Of a DNA stretch of 64,000 bases, positions 28,036-37,164 are shown one piece after another. The stretch lies in the NCBI GenBank assembly GCA_963821715.1, contig CAWGET010000006.1, positions 868,001-932,000 of the forward strand, read 5' to 3'. The notes under the pieces are model-generated. The model saw only the letters and a list, made by a program, of their open reading frames with translations. It searched no databases and was not told where the DNA came from. Every line of letters begins with the position of its first letter. Within the stretch, counting starts at the first letter, position 1. This DNA is from CAWGET01 sp963821715. GTDB taxonomy: Bacteria > Bacteroidota > Ignavibacteria > Ignavibacteriales > Melioribacteraceae. A program made the translations under genes and the position numbers.

Positions 28036-28069
28036 TTTACACCTTTTGTGATGAATAACTTTCCTTCGC

Positions 28070-28090
28070 TTTGACCTTTGACGTTTAATC
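28070..28090. repeat. Short 7-bp-register tract (TTTGACN units)
   Basis: Three consecutive units: TTTGACC, TTTGACG and TTTAATC. The tract reaches into the last codons and stop of the SIMPL gene. Same unit family as the tract at 42421-42518. Confidence 0.55.
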
Positions 28091-28817
28091 AATCTCAAAA
28101 GTTGCGCTAACTACCGCAGTAATTTCTTTTTCGATTGAGCTCGTATCATTAAAGCCGTAATCGGAAACCATTGTAGAATTTTTGGGAGTAATTTGAATCA
28201 CGCCCATCCTCGCCTGACGCAGCGAACCGAGTTCACGTCCGGTTGCTTCCGCTATTTCCTTCGCGCGTTCCATTGCATTCTTTGCGGCGGCGGCCTGCAT
28301 TTCAATTTTAAGATCGTCGATTTCCGAATAAAGATATTCTGGCTGTTCAACAGTAAAGTTTACTCCAAGTTCAACAACCGAACTAATATCTAATGAAAGT
28401 TCTTTTATTTTTCCCACATCTTCCGATTGAACTTTAATTCCCTGCGAATAAACATATTGAACAACATTCTGTGTTTGATATCCCTGAGAAGTCATTTCGT
28501 AAATCGGGTAGCTGTTTACAGTTGTAAATTCTACGCTGTCTTCGGGAAATCCGTTTTCCGAAAGATAATTTAAAAGTGCCGGGATTTTTTTTTGAAGTTC
28601 GCGGTAAGCCGCTTTCGCATCTGGGATTTCTTACTTCAATCCTGCCGCGTAAAACTGCATGGTCGGATGTTATTCCTTTTTGGGCAGAACCGGTTACGGT
28701 AATTGTCTGTAATTCGCTCCGCGCGGATTTGAACGCCAGCGAAAAAATAATTACGGAGATTAAAATTGTAATTCCAAGAATAGAAAACGGAATGACGAGA
28801 TTGTTGCGTTCGTTCAT
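28085..28817 (-). CDS. SIMPL (DUF541) domain protein, frameshifted
   Basis: Periplasmic or membrane-anchored SIMPL-domain protein of unknown role, with an N-terminal transmembrane anchor (about residues 8-30) and the start motif TITVTGSAQKGITSDHAVLRG. The frame breaks after RGRIEVRNP and resumes one base over with DAKAAYRELQKKIPALL. An extra base in the GGG run at 28623-28625 (CCC on the coding strand) explains it. Removing one base gives an uninterrupted 243-residue protein of normal length, so either a sequence error or a recent mutation is likely. Confidence 0.8.
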
Positions 28818-29262
28818 AATCTTCTTCTTCCAAATAATTACACAAAAATAAATAAATTGATGATGATTAACAAAGGGAGTGATGATTTGGGAAATAACGA
28901 TTAGCGAATTATGAATTTATTAAAGAAGGATGTGTCGCGGTTCTACATCCGGGTCCTGCTTTGAATCCATCTCCTCGCTTTTTATTTTCTCGCTGATTTC
29001 GCGGATCAACGAAGATAAAAGATCGCAGATTTCTTTGCGTATCTTGAGCACATTCAAAGATGACTTGTTAATTCTTTAAAAGACTTAGACAAGAATTTCA
29101 CTAATTATCAAAATATACAGATTTTTGATTCAAACGAATTCGTGTAATTAGTATCAGTTCTTTAAAAAATCAAGCAAGACTTAATTTTCTTTGGACTGAT
29201 TTCTGATCTCTGTTGTCTGTACTCTGTTTTTCCGACACCCGTCACCCGTCACTCATTACCTG
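28818..29262. other. Gene-free 445-bp spacer with degenerate repeats
   Basis: No gene seen. Bases 28980-29045 contain words (reverse of AAATCAGCG, GATCCGCG, AAATCTGCG) like those in the 54-kb spacer. Bases 29201-29262 are a clear 7-bp-register tract, with CTCTGTT at 29208 and again at 29222 and two adjacent exact CACCCGT units at 29236-29249. A minus-strand frame through 28940-29050 is translated repeat, not a recognisable protein. Confidence 0.6.
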
Positions 29263-30486
29263 TCACACTTTTAACGTTTCCCCTTCCGTCTTAGCTATTA
29301 TCGCAGCGCCGCAGCTATCGCTCCAGACGTTTACGGTAGTCCGGCACATATCTAAAATTCTATCCACTGCCAGAATTAGTCCCACTCCCTCGAGCGGCAA
29401 TCCAACCGCCGATAAAATTATTGTTATCATCACAAGTCCAGCCATCGGAATTCCCGCAGCGCCAATTGAAGCAAGCAGTGCTGTTATAACCACAATTATT
29501 TGTTGAATGAAACTGAGTTCAACGCCATATGCCTGAGCAATAAAAATAGCGGCGACACATTCGTAGAGCGCCGTACCATCCATATTTATTGTTGCTCCGA
29601 GCGGCAAAGTAAAACTTGTAATTTTATTTGAAACTCCGGAGTTAAATTCCACCGCTTCCATTGTTAAAGGCAGCGTGGCGTTTGATGATGAAGTTGAAAA
29701 AGCCGTAAGCAGCGGAGTGGTCATCGCTTGGAAATGACGAAACGGGTTTATGCCGCCGATGAACTTCAGCATTAACGGCAAGGTTATCATTGAATGAATA
29801 ATCAGCGCGCCCAGAACGGCAATCATATAAACGCCCATTCTTCCGCCAATATCTATAAGCGCTTCGGCGTCGCCGGCTTGCTCGGCTACTACTCCGGCTA
29901 CGATTCCCAAAATCCCAAGAGGCGTAAATTTTATTATCAGCAGCGTGATTTTCATCATAACTTCAAAAACTGCGTTGAAGAAATCCGTTAACATAGTCGA
30001 ATATTTTTCCTCAACACGAGTAATAAAAAATCCGAAAAATATAGCGAAGAAAATTATAGAAAGCATCTCTCCGTTCGCAAACGAATTGAAAATATTGGTA
30101 GGAATAATGTTAATAAGCGTCTGCCCGAAAGAATCCTTCGCAACGGAAAGCCCTTCAACTTCCTTGGAAAATCCCAAGTCGGCACCAATTCCCGGCTGCA
30201 ATAAATTTACCAAAAGCAATCCGGTTACAATTGCGAATAAACTTGTTGTAAGATAATAGCCCATCGTTTTCAGCCCGAGTCTGCCGAGGTTTTCCGCATT
30301 GCCGATGTTCGTTACTCCGGAAATAATGGAGCTAAGAATTAAAGGCACTATCACCATCTTCAGAGCGTTCAGGAAGAGCGTTCCCATCCATGTCACATAT
30401 TCTACATATTCGGTCAGGTATAAACCGTAAAGGACGGCTAAAATAAGCGCAATTAATATCTGCCAGTGAAGAGCGATTTTCTTCAT
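29263..30486 (-). CDS. Dicarboxylate/amino acid:cation symporter (GltP/DctA family)
   Basis: Secondary transporter of the DAACS family, taking up glutamate/aspartate or C4-dicarboxylates with Na+ or H+. Hallmarks are the serine-rich re-entrant loop STSSSNATLPLT near residue 265, NMDGTALYE near residue 299, and DRILDMCRTTVNVWSD near the end. Eight transmembrane helices fit the 407-residue length. The substrate cannot be fixed by eye. Its final codons overlap a short-period repeat tract. It follows hemW by 17 nt. Confidence 0.9.
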   Translation of the reverse strand: MKKIALHWQILIALILAVLYGLYLTEYVEYVTWMGTLFLNALKMVIVPLILSSIISGVTNIGNAENLGRLGLKTMGYYLTTSLFAIVTGLLLVNLLQPGIGADLGFSKEVEGLSVAKDSFGQTLINIIPTNIFNSFANGEMLSIIFFAIFFGFFITRVEEKYSTMLTDFFNAVFEVMMKITLLIIKFTPLGILGIVAGVVAEQAGDAEALIDIGGRMGVYMIAVLGALIIHSMITLPLMLKFIGGINPFRHFQAMTTPLLTAFSTSSSNATLPLTMEAVEFNSGVSNKITSFTLPLGATINMDGTALYECVAAIFIAQAYGVELSFIQQIIVVITALLASIGAAGIPMAGLVMITIILSAVGLPLEGVGLILAVDRILDMCRTTVNVWSDSCGAAIIAKTEGETLKV

Positions 30487-30503
30487 TTTAATACCGGGTT
30501 TTT

Positions 30504-31634
30504 TTACAGAATATTTAATAAAATTTCATCGCAGACTGCATAACCTTTTTTTGTTAAGAATAATGAATCATCATTCATTTTAACAAATTCGTCTTTATGC
30601 AGTTCTTCAAAATAAGGAAGATTTTTATTTATCCAATCGCTTCCGAATTTATTTTTTAATTCGCTAAAATTTATTCCTTTGCCGCGTAAGTTCAGCATAA
30701 TATATTCTTCAAATAATTTTACTTCGTCAAGCTCTTCAAAATTTGCAGCAGCATTATTTTTTTCATCAATCGATCTGAGATAAAGAGAAAGATTTGAAAA
30801 ATTCCACCATCGTTTTTTGTCTGCGAAAGAATGCGCCGATGTTCCGAATCCGAGATATTCCTTATGCTCCCAATATATTTTGTTATGCAGACATTCAAAT
30901 CCTTCCTTTGCAAAATTGGAAACTTCGTATTGCCTGAATCCTTTTGCCTCTAATAGATCGATGCCAATTTCATAAAGTTCGGCGTCGTAATCGGCGTCCT
31001 CAATTTTTACTTTTCCGTCCAGAACCATTTTATTTAAAATCGTTCCCCGCTCTAAAATTAAACTGTAAGCAGAAATATGTTTTACGGGAAGCGTAGCGGC
31101 TTGTTCAAGATTCGAACGCCAAATTTCTTTCGTCTGATTCGGAAGATTGAACATCAGATCGATACTGATATTATCGAAACCGGATTCCTTCACGGAGTAA
31201 ACGGTTTTTACCGCTTCGTCTTTGTTGTGAATCCGTGTTAGAAATTTTAATTCATCATTGTTGAACGATTGGATACCGACGCTTATCCTGTTCACTCCGG
31301 CATTTTTAAATTCATTTATTTTTTTTCGATCGACTGTTCCGGGATTTGTCTCAAGTGTGATTTCAGCTTCATCGTCAACAATAAATTTTTGCCCGATGAA
31401 CGAAATTATTTCATTAATGAATATCGGTTCAATAAAGGAAGGAGTTCCGCCGCCGAAGAAAACTGAAACTATTCTTCTGCCGGAGGAATATTTTTCTGCG
31501 TAAAAAGAAATTTCTTTCTTTAACGCGGAAATATATTTCTCGATATTATCTTGTTTTGTGATTGAATAAAAATCGCAGTAAATGCATTTATGATCACAAA
31601 AAGGAATGTGTATATAAATCCCGGTCTCTTTCAA
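30504..31634 (-). CDS. hemW: Radical SAM HemW-like heme chaperone
   Basis: Radical-SAM protein of the HemN/HemW family. The cluster motif is CDHKCIYCDFYS at about residues 13-24, followed by FFGGGTPSF. The residue after the third cysteine pair and the short 376-residue length favour HemW (heme trafficking) over the oxygen-independent coproporphyrinogen oxidase HemN. No other heme genes adjoin it. Confidence 0.87.
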   Translation of the reverse strand: MKETGIYIHIPFCDHKCIYCDFYSITKQDNIEKYISALKKEISFYAEKYSSGRRIVSVFFGGGTPSFIEPIFINEIISFIGQKFIVDDEAEITLETNPGTVDRKKINEFKNAGVNRISVGIQSFNNDELKFLTRIHNKDEAVKTVYSVKESGFDNISIDLMFNLPNQTKEIWRSNLEQAATLPVKHISAYSLILERGTILNKMVLDGKVKIEDADYDAELYEIGIDLLEAKGFRQYEVSNFAKEGFECLHNKIYWEHKEYLGFGTSAHSFADKKRWWNFSNLSLYLRSIDEKNNAAANFEELDEVKLFEEYIMLNLRGKGINFSELKNKFGSDWINKNLPYFEELHKDEFVKMNDDSLFLTKKGYAVCDEILLNIL

Positions 31635-31688
31635 GAAATCTTTCTGTTGATTGATAGTAACGAAATATACAAAAAAGATTTGCGAAGA

Positions 31689-31765
31689 ATGAAATGAGAC
31701 TAATTGAGTGAAAAGTGATTAACTGAAATTTTAAAAAATCAGTCAATCGTCCAATCACCCCAATC
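31689..31765. repeat. Facing 7-bp-register tracts in the spacer upstream of hemW
   Basis: The spacer 31635-31812 holds purine-rich units on the plus strand (such as AATTGAG, TGAAAAG) up to about 31730. Pyrimidine-rich units (ATCAGTC, AATCGTC, CAATCAC, CCCAATC) follow at 31738-31765. The two halves are in opposite orientation, the arrangement seen in the 42- and 54-kb spacers. Confidence 0.45.
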
Positions 31766-31812
31766 TTTTTTTATTTTGATAATCTTGGTAGAAAACAATT
31801 TGGGTAATGCTT

Positions 31813-32352
31813 TTACTCTATCTTCGTTTCAGCTTCGAAAACGATATCAATAATTCCCACTAATTCATTATCGCCGCTTCCATCTGTAATTTGCAAATTT
31901 ACTTTTCCGGTAAAGCATGTTCCGCCGTCGGAATCGAGATACTGATTCATCAAATTAATTTCTTCATCGCTAAGTTGTAGAACGTAAGGATTTTCTTCAA
32001 ATTCAGCCGGACTAATGTTATTCAGTTCATCCATAAAAATTAAATTTCCCGAAGCGTCCATTAATTCAAAAGAAATATTGCCTCTTAAATTAGTAGGCGA
32101 AAAAGATTTTGTTCGGAAAGAAAGTTCTACAAAATTAATATCTTCAATATCGCTTTGGTATTCATTGAAGTCAGGGAAATTTTCCAAACAAAAGTTTTGC
32201 GTCTCCGAAAGATCGTCTCCATTTCCGGAAATAGAAACGGGAAGAGAAATCGGAATATTTATGGGTAAAGTTTCAAAAGAATTAATCACATCGCAGCCGG
32301 AGTTTAACAAGAGAGACCCAGCGAATAAAAGAGTTATAAAATAATTTTTCAT
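31813..32352 (-). CDS. Hypothetical lipoprotein
   Basis: Family not recognised. A lipoprotein signal ends at Cys20 (SLLLNSGC). The remaining 159 residues are acidic and beta-rich, with NFVELSFRTKSFSPTNLRG and a terminal NELVGIIDIVFEA strand. It lies 12 nt after the DUF6588 barrel gene, so the two are probably co-expressed at the outer membrane. Confidence 0.7.
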   Translation of the reverse strand: MKNYFITLLFAGSLLLNSGCDVINSFETLPINIPISLPVSISGNGDDLSETQNFCLENFPDFNEYQSDIEDINFVELSFRTKSFSPTNLRGNISFELMDASGNLIFMDELNNISPAEFEENPYVLQLSDEEINLMNQYLDSDGGTCFTGKVNLQITDGSGDNELVGIIDIVFEAETKIE

Positions 32353-32364
32353 TTTTGCCTCAAA

Positions 32365-33249
32365 TTAAAATTCTAAAGTTAAACCGCTCGATAAGACTGA
32401 ATGTTTACCGATACTATATCCTGCATTTAAAACTAGGAAAGCTAATTTTGCTGATCCGCCTATTGTAGCGCGAAAATTATTTTCCCCGTCCAAATTTACT
32501 TTTATTGTCTCGCCGTCAAACTGACTAAATAAATCGGAGCTATTGTGATTTACATAAGTGTACTCAAGGTCAAAGTTAGTCGACTCGTATTGAAGCCCGC
32601 CGTAAGCGGTAAATAGTCCGAACGTTTTGCTAAGCTGAACATTGAACGCAGTGTTAGTAACATCCACAACATTGGTCATCGTAAAAGAATTATACAGAAA
32701 CTGAACCGCCAGATCTACCGGTGAAAGTGGAATATATTGACTGATACTATGTTTCAAACCGATTCCAAAAAGACTTAAATCCGTTTCGCCGATATCAATT
32801 TTAGGAAGATAACGGAGCATCACTTCGCTTCCCATAAAACTTACAGAAGCCTGCGGGAACACCATTGGCAAATTTGATTCATTAATTCCCGGAGGATAGA
32901 CAAGATATCCATCGGCGCCGGTATATGCCGTTCCTTTATCACCAAAAATCGTTGCGGTTTCTTTTTCAGAAGAATAACCGTTGGGAAGATTCGGTTTAAA
33001 TGTCAGATCGTCGTCGGGAACCATTACTAACATTCCTCTAACGCTGAGCGAAAATCCGAAGAGTCGGGGAACCTTTGCGGTGTAAAATGTGCCCGAGTTG
33101 AAAGCTACGCCGGCAGCCGTAGCCAGAGGCTGCGCATATTCTTTAACGTCTTCTTCAAGAAGATAACTGAATCTGTCCTCAATTTGTGCGAAAGTCATTG
33201 CCGAAGAAAAAGTTAGTAATAAAAATAAATACGGAAAAAATTTCTTCAT
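32365..33249 (-). CDS. DUF6588-like outer-membrane barrel protein
   Basis: Signal peptide (ending SSAMTFAQ) followed by about twelve predicted beta strands and a C-terminal Phe (GLTLEF). The opening after the signal (QPLATAAGVAFNSGTFYTA) and the central FGIGLKHSISQYIP resemble the DUF6588 family common in this bacterial group; that match is from memory. Function unknown. It is followed by the lipoprotein gene. Confidence 0.7.
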   Translation of the reverse strand: MKKFFPYLFLLLTFSSAMTFAQIEDRFSYLLEEDVKEYAQPLATAAGVAFNSGTFYTAKVPRLFGFSLSVRGMLVMVPDDDLTFKPNLPNGYSSEKETATIFGDKGTAYTGADGYLVYPPGINESNLPMVFPQASVSFMGSEVMLRYLPKIDIGETDLSLFGIGLKHSISQYIPLSPVDLAVQFLYNSFTMTNVVDVTNTAFNVQLSKTFGLFTAYGGLQYESTNFDLEYTYVNHNSSDLFSQFDGETIKVNLDGENNFRATIGGSAKLAFLVLNAGYSIGKHSVLSSGLTLEF

Positions 33250-33337
33250 TTTAATCCTTCTTTAATAATGTTTCAGATTATAATAATAAATATAAAAATA
33301 AGTAGATGTGATGCACGATACATTATTGTAAAAGTAC

Positions 33338-35052
33338 TTATTTGATGCTTTTCATCAACTCGCGCGCGCCTTCCAAACTTGATTCCGTTACTTCTTCGCC
33401 GCTCATTAGCTTTGCAACTTCACGGACTTTTTCTTCTTCATCCAGTTTTCTTATTGAACTCACAACTCGGTCGGATGATTTTTTCTTTTCCACTGCGTAG
33501 TGATGATCGGACAACCCGGCTATTTGCGGAAGGTGAGTAATGGCTATTATCTGATGAAATGCCGCGAGTGATTTTAACGACTGCCCAACTTTCTGCGCTA
33601 TGCGTCCGCTTACTCCGGAATCGATCTCGTCGAAAATTAAAAGTGGAAGCCTATCATTTTTTGCCAAAACAGTTTTCAAAGCAAGCATTATTCTTGATAT
33701 TTCTCCGCCCGACGCGATTTTAGCAAGTGGTTTCGGATCTTCCCCAATATTGGAAGAAATAAAAAATTCTACTTCGTCAAATCCTCGCCTGTCGTATTTA
33801 TAGTGCTTATTTTCAAAAATTACTGAATCTGCTTTTCCATCATCAGAAATTTTTTGTTGGATTAATACTTCAAAATTTGCGTCTGGGATGCCGAGATATT
33901 TGAGTTCTTCCTCAATTTCTTTTTTTAATTTTTTGGAAGCAGCGATTCTGACAGAGGAAATCCTTTTCGCTAAGGCGCCGGTATCTTCACGCAGCCGGTT
34001 CAATTTATTTTCAAGCTCTTTTATTTTATCCGAAAAGGAATCGGCAAGATCAACTTCAGAATCGATTTTCTTGCGGTATTCAATCACTTTTTCTAAAGTC
34101 AATCCATATTTCTTTTTAAAAGACTGAACGACCCAAGACGCTCCCGAATCGCTTCAATTCGTTCCGGGTCCATATCAATTTTGTCTTTGTAACTCCGGAT
34201 GAATTCCGCGATGTCGTTTATCAATGCAAGCGCTTCAGATGATTCTTTTGTCTTCTCGTCAAACGCGGAATCGATTCTTCGCAAATCCGAGAGAAGCTGA
34301 TTCGCCTGACTTAAAGCATCTCTCGCGTTGCCTTCAGCTTCGTAAAGCAAGCCGTAAACTTCTGTTGTCAGCTGAAGAAGATTCTCGGAGTTTTCCAGGA
34401 TTTTTAATTCATCTTCAAGTTTTTCGTCTTCACCTTCTTCCGGGGAAACTTCGTCAATCTCCTTAATTTGAAATTGATAGAATTCTTTTTTTTGCCGGAG
34501 TTCCAACTCCTTGCTGAGGAGTTCATCAATTTCTTTTTTCTTTTGAAGAATATTTTTTCGAACCTCTGAAAATTTATTCACTTCCGCTTCAAGTCCCGCG
34601 TATTCGTCTAGCATTTCAATATGAAGTTCAGAACGTAAAAGAGATTGATGCTCGTGCTGGCCGTGCAGATCCACAAGTAAATTGCCGACTTCTTTCACCA
34701 ATGAGAGCGGTGCCGGAGTATCGTTAAGAAAACATCGGTTGGAACCTTTGAGGGAAATTTCGCGCCGAACAATAAGTTCATCATCAAAATCAATTTCATT
34801 TTTCGTAAGAAGTTTAAAAACTTTTTCGTTTTGTTTTACGTTAAAAAAGCCTTCAACAATTGCTTTTTTAGAACCTTTGCGTACAACTTCCGTGGAAGCG
34901 CGTTCGCCGAGAAGCAGTCCCATCGAATCGATAATAATAGATTTTCCCGCGCCGGTTTCGCCTGTAATTATGTTAAGACCTTTATTAAACTCAGCATTAA
35001 TGTTTTCTATTAGCGCGTAATCTTTTATCATGATTGAATTTAGCATAAACAA
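33338..35052 (-). CDS. recN: DNA repair protein RecN, frameshifted
   Basis: SMC-like ATPase for double-strand break repair. The N-terminal part has Walker A TGETGAGKSIIIDSMGLL and a coiled coil. The C-terminal part has the ABC signature KIASGGEISRIMLALK and Walker B LLIFDEID. The frame is lost at RERLG and resumes at VVQS-FKKKYGLTLEKV. One missing base at the CCC run 34132-34134 (GGG on the coding strand) explains it. With one base restored the protein is 571 residues, the normal length. Probably a sequence error. Confidence 0.88.
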
Positions 35053-35440
35053 AAATAATATATAGGAAGATTAAAAGAAATTACTTTATGAAATGTATGA
35101 ATCGATTGGCGGATTTGGATAATAACAAATTTTTATAATTGTCTTCCCGTTTAACAATATCAATTAAAATAATTAGCGGTTAGGGTTGAGGTTAAGATTT
35201 GAGCGGCAAAATAATTTTTAATTATAAGGAAAGGGCTTGCCCCTTCCACATTTTCTAGAGATTTAGAATGCAGCGACTTTACGTCAAAAAAATATTGATT
35301 TACAATTTCTCCCGAGAAGAAAAATTTCCACAAAATATTTAGATGATAACAAACTTCTAACTCAGTAAGAAATTGAATAAAGATCACAACCAAATTAATT
35401 ACCTTCTTGTGTTTTATCGTCCATTGACGTATATTGATTT
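35053..35440. other. Gene-free 388-bp spacer upstream of higBA
   Basis: No supported gene. It holds a near-perfect hairpin at 35228-35247 (GGAAAGGGC against GCCCCTTCC), weak purine-rich short-period repeats around 35165-35205, and ATTTAGAATG at 35261-35270, which recurs inverted beyond higA. A candidate promoter lies at 35407-35435. A 77-codon minus-strand frame here has no family resemblance and overlaps these repeats. Confidence 0.5.
35407..35435 (+). promoter_or_regulatory. Candidate higBA promoter
   Basis: TTGTGT (35407-35412) and TATATT (35430-35435) are separated by 17 nt, like sigma-70 -35 and -10 boxes. The ATG lies 5 nt beyond, implying an almost leaderless message. Pattern only. 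Confidence 0.3.
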
Positions 35441-35758
35441 ATGGAAATAATTGAAACTTCCATATTTACAGGAAAAGTCAAATCTCTACTTTCCGATGAC
35501 GAATATAGAAATCTTCAAAATGAATTAATTTTAAATCCTGAAAAAGGCAATGTTATTCGTGGAAGCGGTGGTTTAAGAAAAATCCGTTATAAAATTAAAG
35601 GTAAAGGAAAGAGCGGCGGGGTTAGAATTATTTATTACTGGATTTCGAAAAAGCAGTTATTATTACTACTGCTTATCTATACAAAGAATGAACAAGATAA
35701 TCTGACGCACGCTCAATTAAAAATCCTTAAATCGTTGGTCGAAAGGGAACTTATATGA
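35441..35758 (+). CDS. higB: HigB-2-like RelE/ParE-superfamily toxin
   Basis: Probable ribosome-dependent mRNA endonuclease toxin. The sequence tracks Vibrio cholerae HigB-2 closely in layout: LSDDEYRNLQNELILNPEKG, the basic turn GGLRKIRYKIKGKGKSGG, then VRIIYYW and LLIYTKNEQDNL. The 105-residue length fits. The toxin precedes the antitoxin, the HigBA order, with a 4-nt ATGA overlap. It is one of few plus-strand genes in this half. Confidence 0.9.
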   Translation: MEIIETSIFTGKVKSLLSDDEYRNLQNELILNPEKGNVIRGSGGLRKIRYKIKGKGKSGGVRIIYYWISKKQLLLLLLIYTKNEQDNLTHAQLKILKSLVERELI

Positions 35759-36048
35759 AAGAAGAATTATTCATAGAATTACAAGAAAGTATACGGGAAG
35801 GGGGAAAAATATTAAGCGGTATGGTTCCAGCTTCACGAGAATATAATTTTTCTGATCCGGACGCAAAAGAAATTCGTTCGAATTTAGGGCTAACTCAGGA
35901 AAAATTTGCGCGGATGCTCGGCATAAGTATTTCAACACTTCAAAATTGGGAACAAGGCAGAAGAAAACCGGAAGGAAGCGCAAAAATTCTATTAAACGTC
36001 GCAGCTAAACATCCCGATGCAGTTTTAGATACGGTTTATAATAAATAA
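35755..36048 (+). CDS. higA: HigA-2-like antitoxin, HTH_3 domain
   Basis: DNA-binding antitoxin partner of HigB. An N-terminal arm of about 38 residues (probable toxin-binding region) is followed by a Cro/C1-type HTH (EIRSNLGLTQEKFARMLGISISTLQNWEQGRRKPEG). The 97-residue length fits HigA-2. It likely represses its own operon by binding near 35405-35440, where no operator could be firmly identified. Confidence 0.9.
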   Translation: MKEELFIELQESIREGGKILSGMVPASREYNFSDPDAKEIRSNLGLTQEKFARMLGISISTLQNWEQGRRKPEGSAKILLNVAAKHPDAVLDTVYNK

Positions 36049-36141
36049 GAAATTTTGTGAAGACATGCAATGCCGCTTCTTTACAACATTCTAAATTAGC
36101 AATATTCCCAAACGTCATAAACGCCAAATAAATCGCCATAG

Positions 36142-36176
36142 CCCGTCGCTTTTTCTTTTGACGTTTCACGTCTGAT
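36142..36176. repeat. 7-bp-register repeat tract downstream of higA
   Basis: Five consecutive 7-bp units including TTTTGAC (36156) and GTTTCAC (36163). Same unit family as the 42-kb tract. It lies in the convergent spacer between higA and the PLP-enzyme gene. Confidence 0.5.
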
Positions 36177-36204
36177 AAAAACGGGAAATAGACGATCGCC
36201 TTAT

Positions 36205-37164
36205 CTATCCACCCAAATACTTTCCTCTCTTTGCAAAGGCACCGTAAATTCCGCCGGTATGAAGGAACAAGGTTTTTGTGGTTTTCTTTTCATTCAGAAA
36301 TAAATCATTGAAGGCGAAGAATGCTTTTCCCGCGTAAGTCGGGTCGAGCAATATTCCTGTCTGTTTTGCAAATTGACGGAAGAGTTCCACTTTATTTTCG
36401 GAAATATGCTTGTAACCTTCCTCTGAATATCCGTCGATCATTTCTAAATTATCCGGATTAACTTTAACGTCAATTTTATATTCAGCAACTGCGCGTTCAG
36501 CCAAATCAATTATTTTAGATTTGAATTCATCCGGATCGTATAAAACATTTACTGATAAAATTTTTACGGGAAGATTATGCAGCGCGGCCCCGACCAGCAA
36601 TCCCGCCGATGTTCCGCCGCTTCCCGCCGCGTGTAATATCGCGTTAATTTTATTTTTCGAAATTTGCGTTTTTAATTCTTCAACAAAATTTATGTATCCC
36701 CAAATTCCGAGCGGCGAAGATCCTCCTTCGGGAATTACAACCGCGTTCAATCCGCGAGCCGCAAATTTTTCTTTCTCCTCTTCCATTTTGTCGTCGGCAA
36801 ACCGGTAATCTTTTTTATTTAAAAAATTAATTTCCGCGCCTACCATCTTATCCAAAAACAGGTTTCCTTCGGCGGTTTTTCGGTCTTGTCCCCATAAAAA
36901 CAATTTCGATTTTATACCGACCTGTGCCGCCGCTACAGCAGTCGCACGCGCATGGTTCGATTGTTCTCCGCCTCGCGTAAATACATAATCAGCTTTTTTC
37001 TTCTTAGCGTCGTAAAGTAAATATTCCAGTTTTCTTATTTTATTTCCGCTCAACTCTACTCCGGTGTAATCGTCGCGCTTAATAAAAAATTCCGATCCGT
37101 TAAATTTTAATTTGTGAACCGGAGTCGGAATATTTGCGAGGTCTAATTTTTTTGGAGTTTTCAT
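36205..37164 (-). CDS. D-cysteine desulfhydrase / ACC deaminase family PLP enzyme
   Basis: Fold-type II PLP enzyme. The PLP lysine is in VELSGNKIRKLEYLL near residue 42, GGEQSNHARATAVAAAQ binds substrate, and AAGSGGTSAGLLVG is the phosphate-binding loop. The family covers D-cysteine desulfhydrase and 1-aminocyclopropane-1-carboxylate deaminase; sequence alone does not separate them. Length 319. It overlaps kdsB by 4 nt. Confidence 0.85.
   Translation of the reverse strand: MKTPKKLDLANIPTPVHKLKFNGSEFFIKRDDYTGVELSGNKIRKLEYLLYDAKKKKADYVFTRGGEQSNHARATAVAAAQVGIKSKLFLWGQDRKTAEGNLFLDKMVGAEINFLNKKDYRFADDKMEEEKEKFAARGLNAVVIPEGGSSPLGIWGYINFVEELKTQISKNKINAILHAAGSGGTSAGLLVGAALHNLPVKILSVNVLYDPDEFKSKIIDLAERAVAEYKIDVKVNPDNLEMIDGYSEEGYKHISENKVELFRQFAKQTGILLDPTYAGKAFFAFNDLFLNEKKTTKTLFLHTGGIYGAFAKRGKYLGG

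Noticed and set aside
28940..29050. Small minus-strand protein in the 28.9-kb spacer
   Set aside because: The apparent peptide is a translation of ATCAGCG/ATCTGCG-type repeat words and has no start signal.
35160..35393. 77-codon minus-strand frame upstream of higBA
   Set aside because: No family resemblance, overlaps a hairpin and short-period repeats, and lacks a ribosome-binding site.
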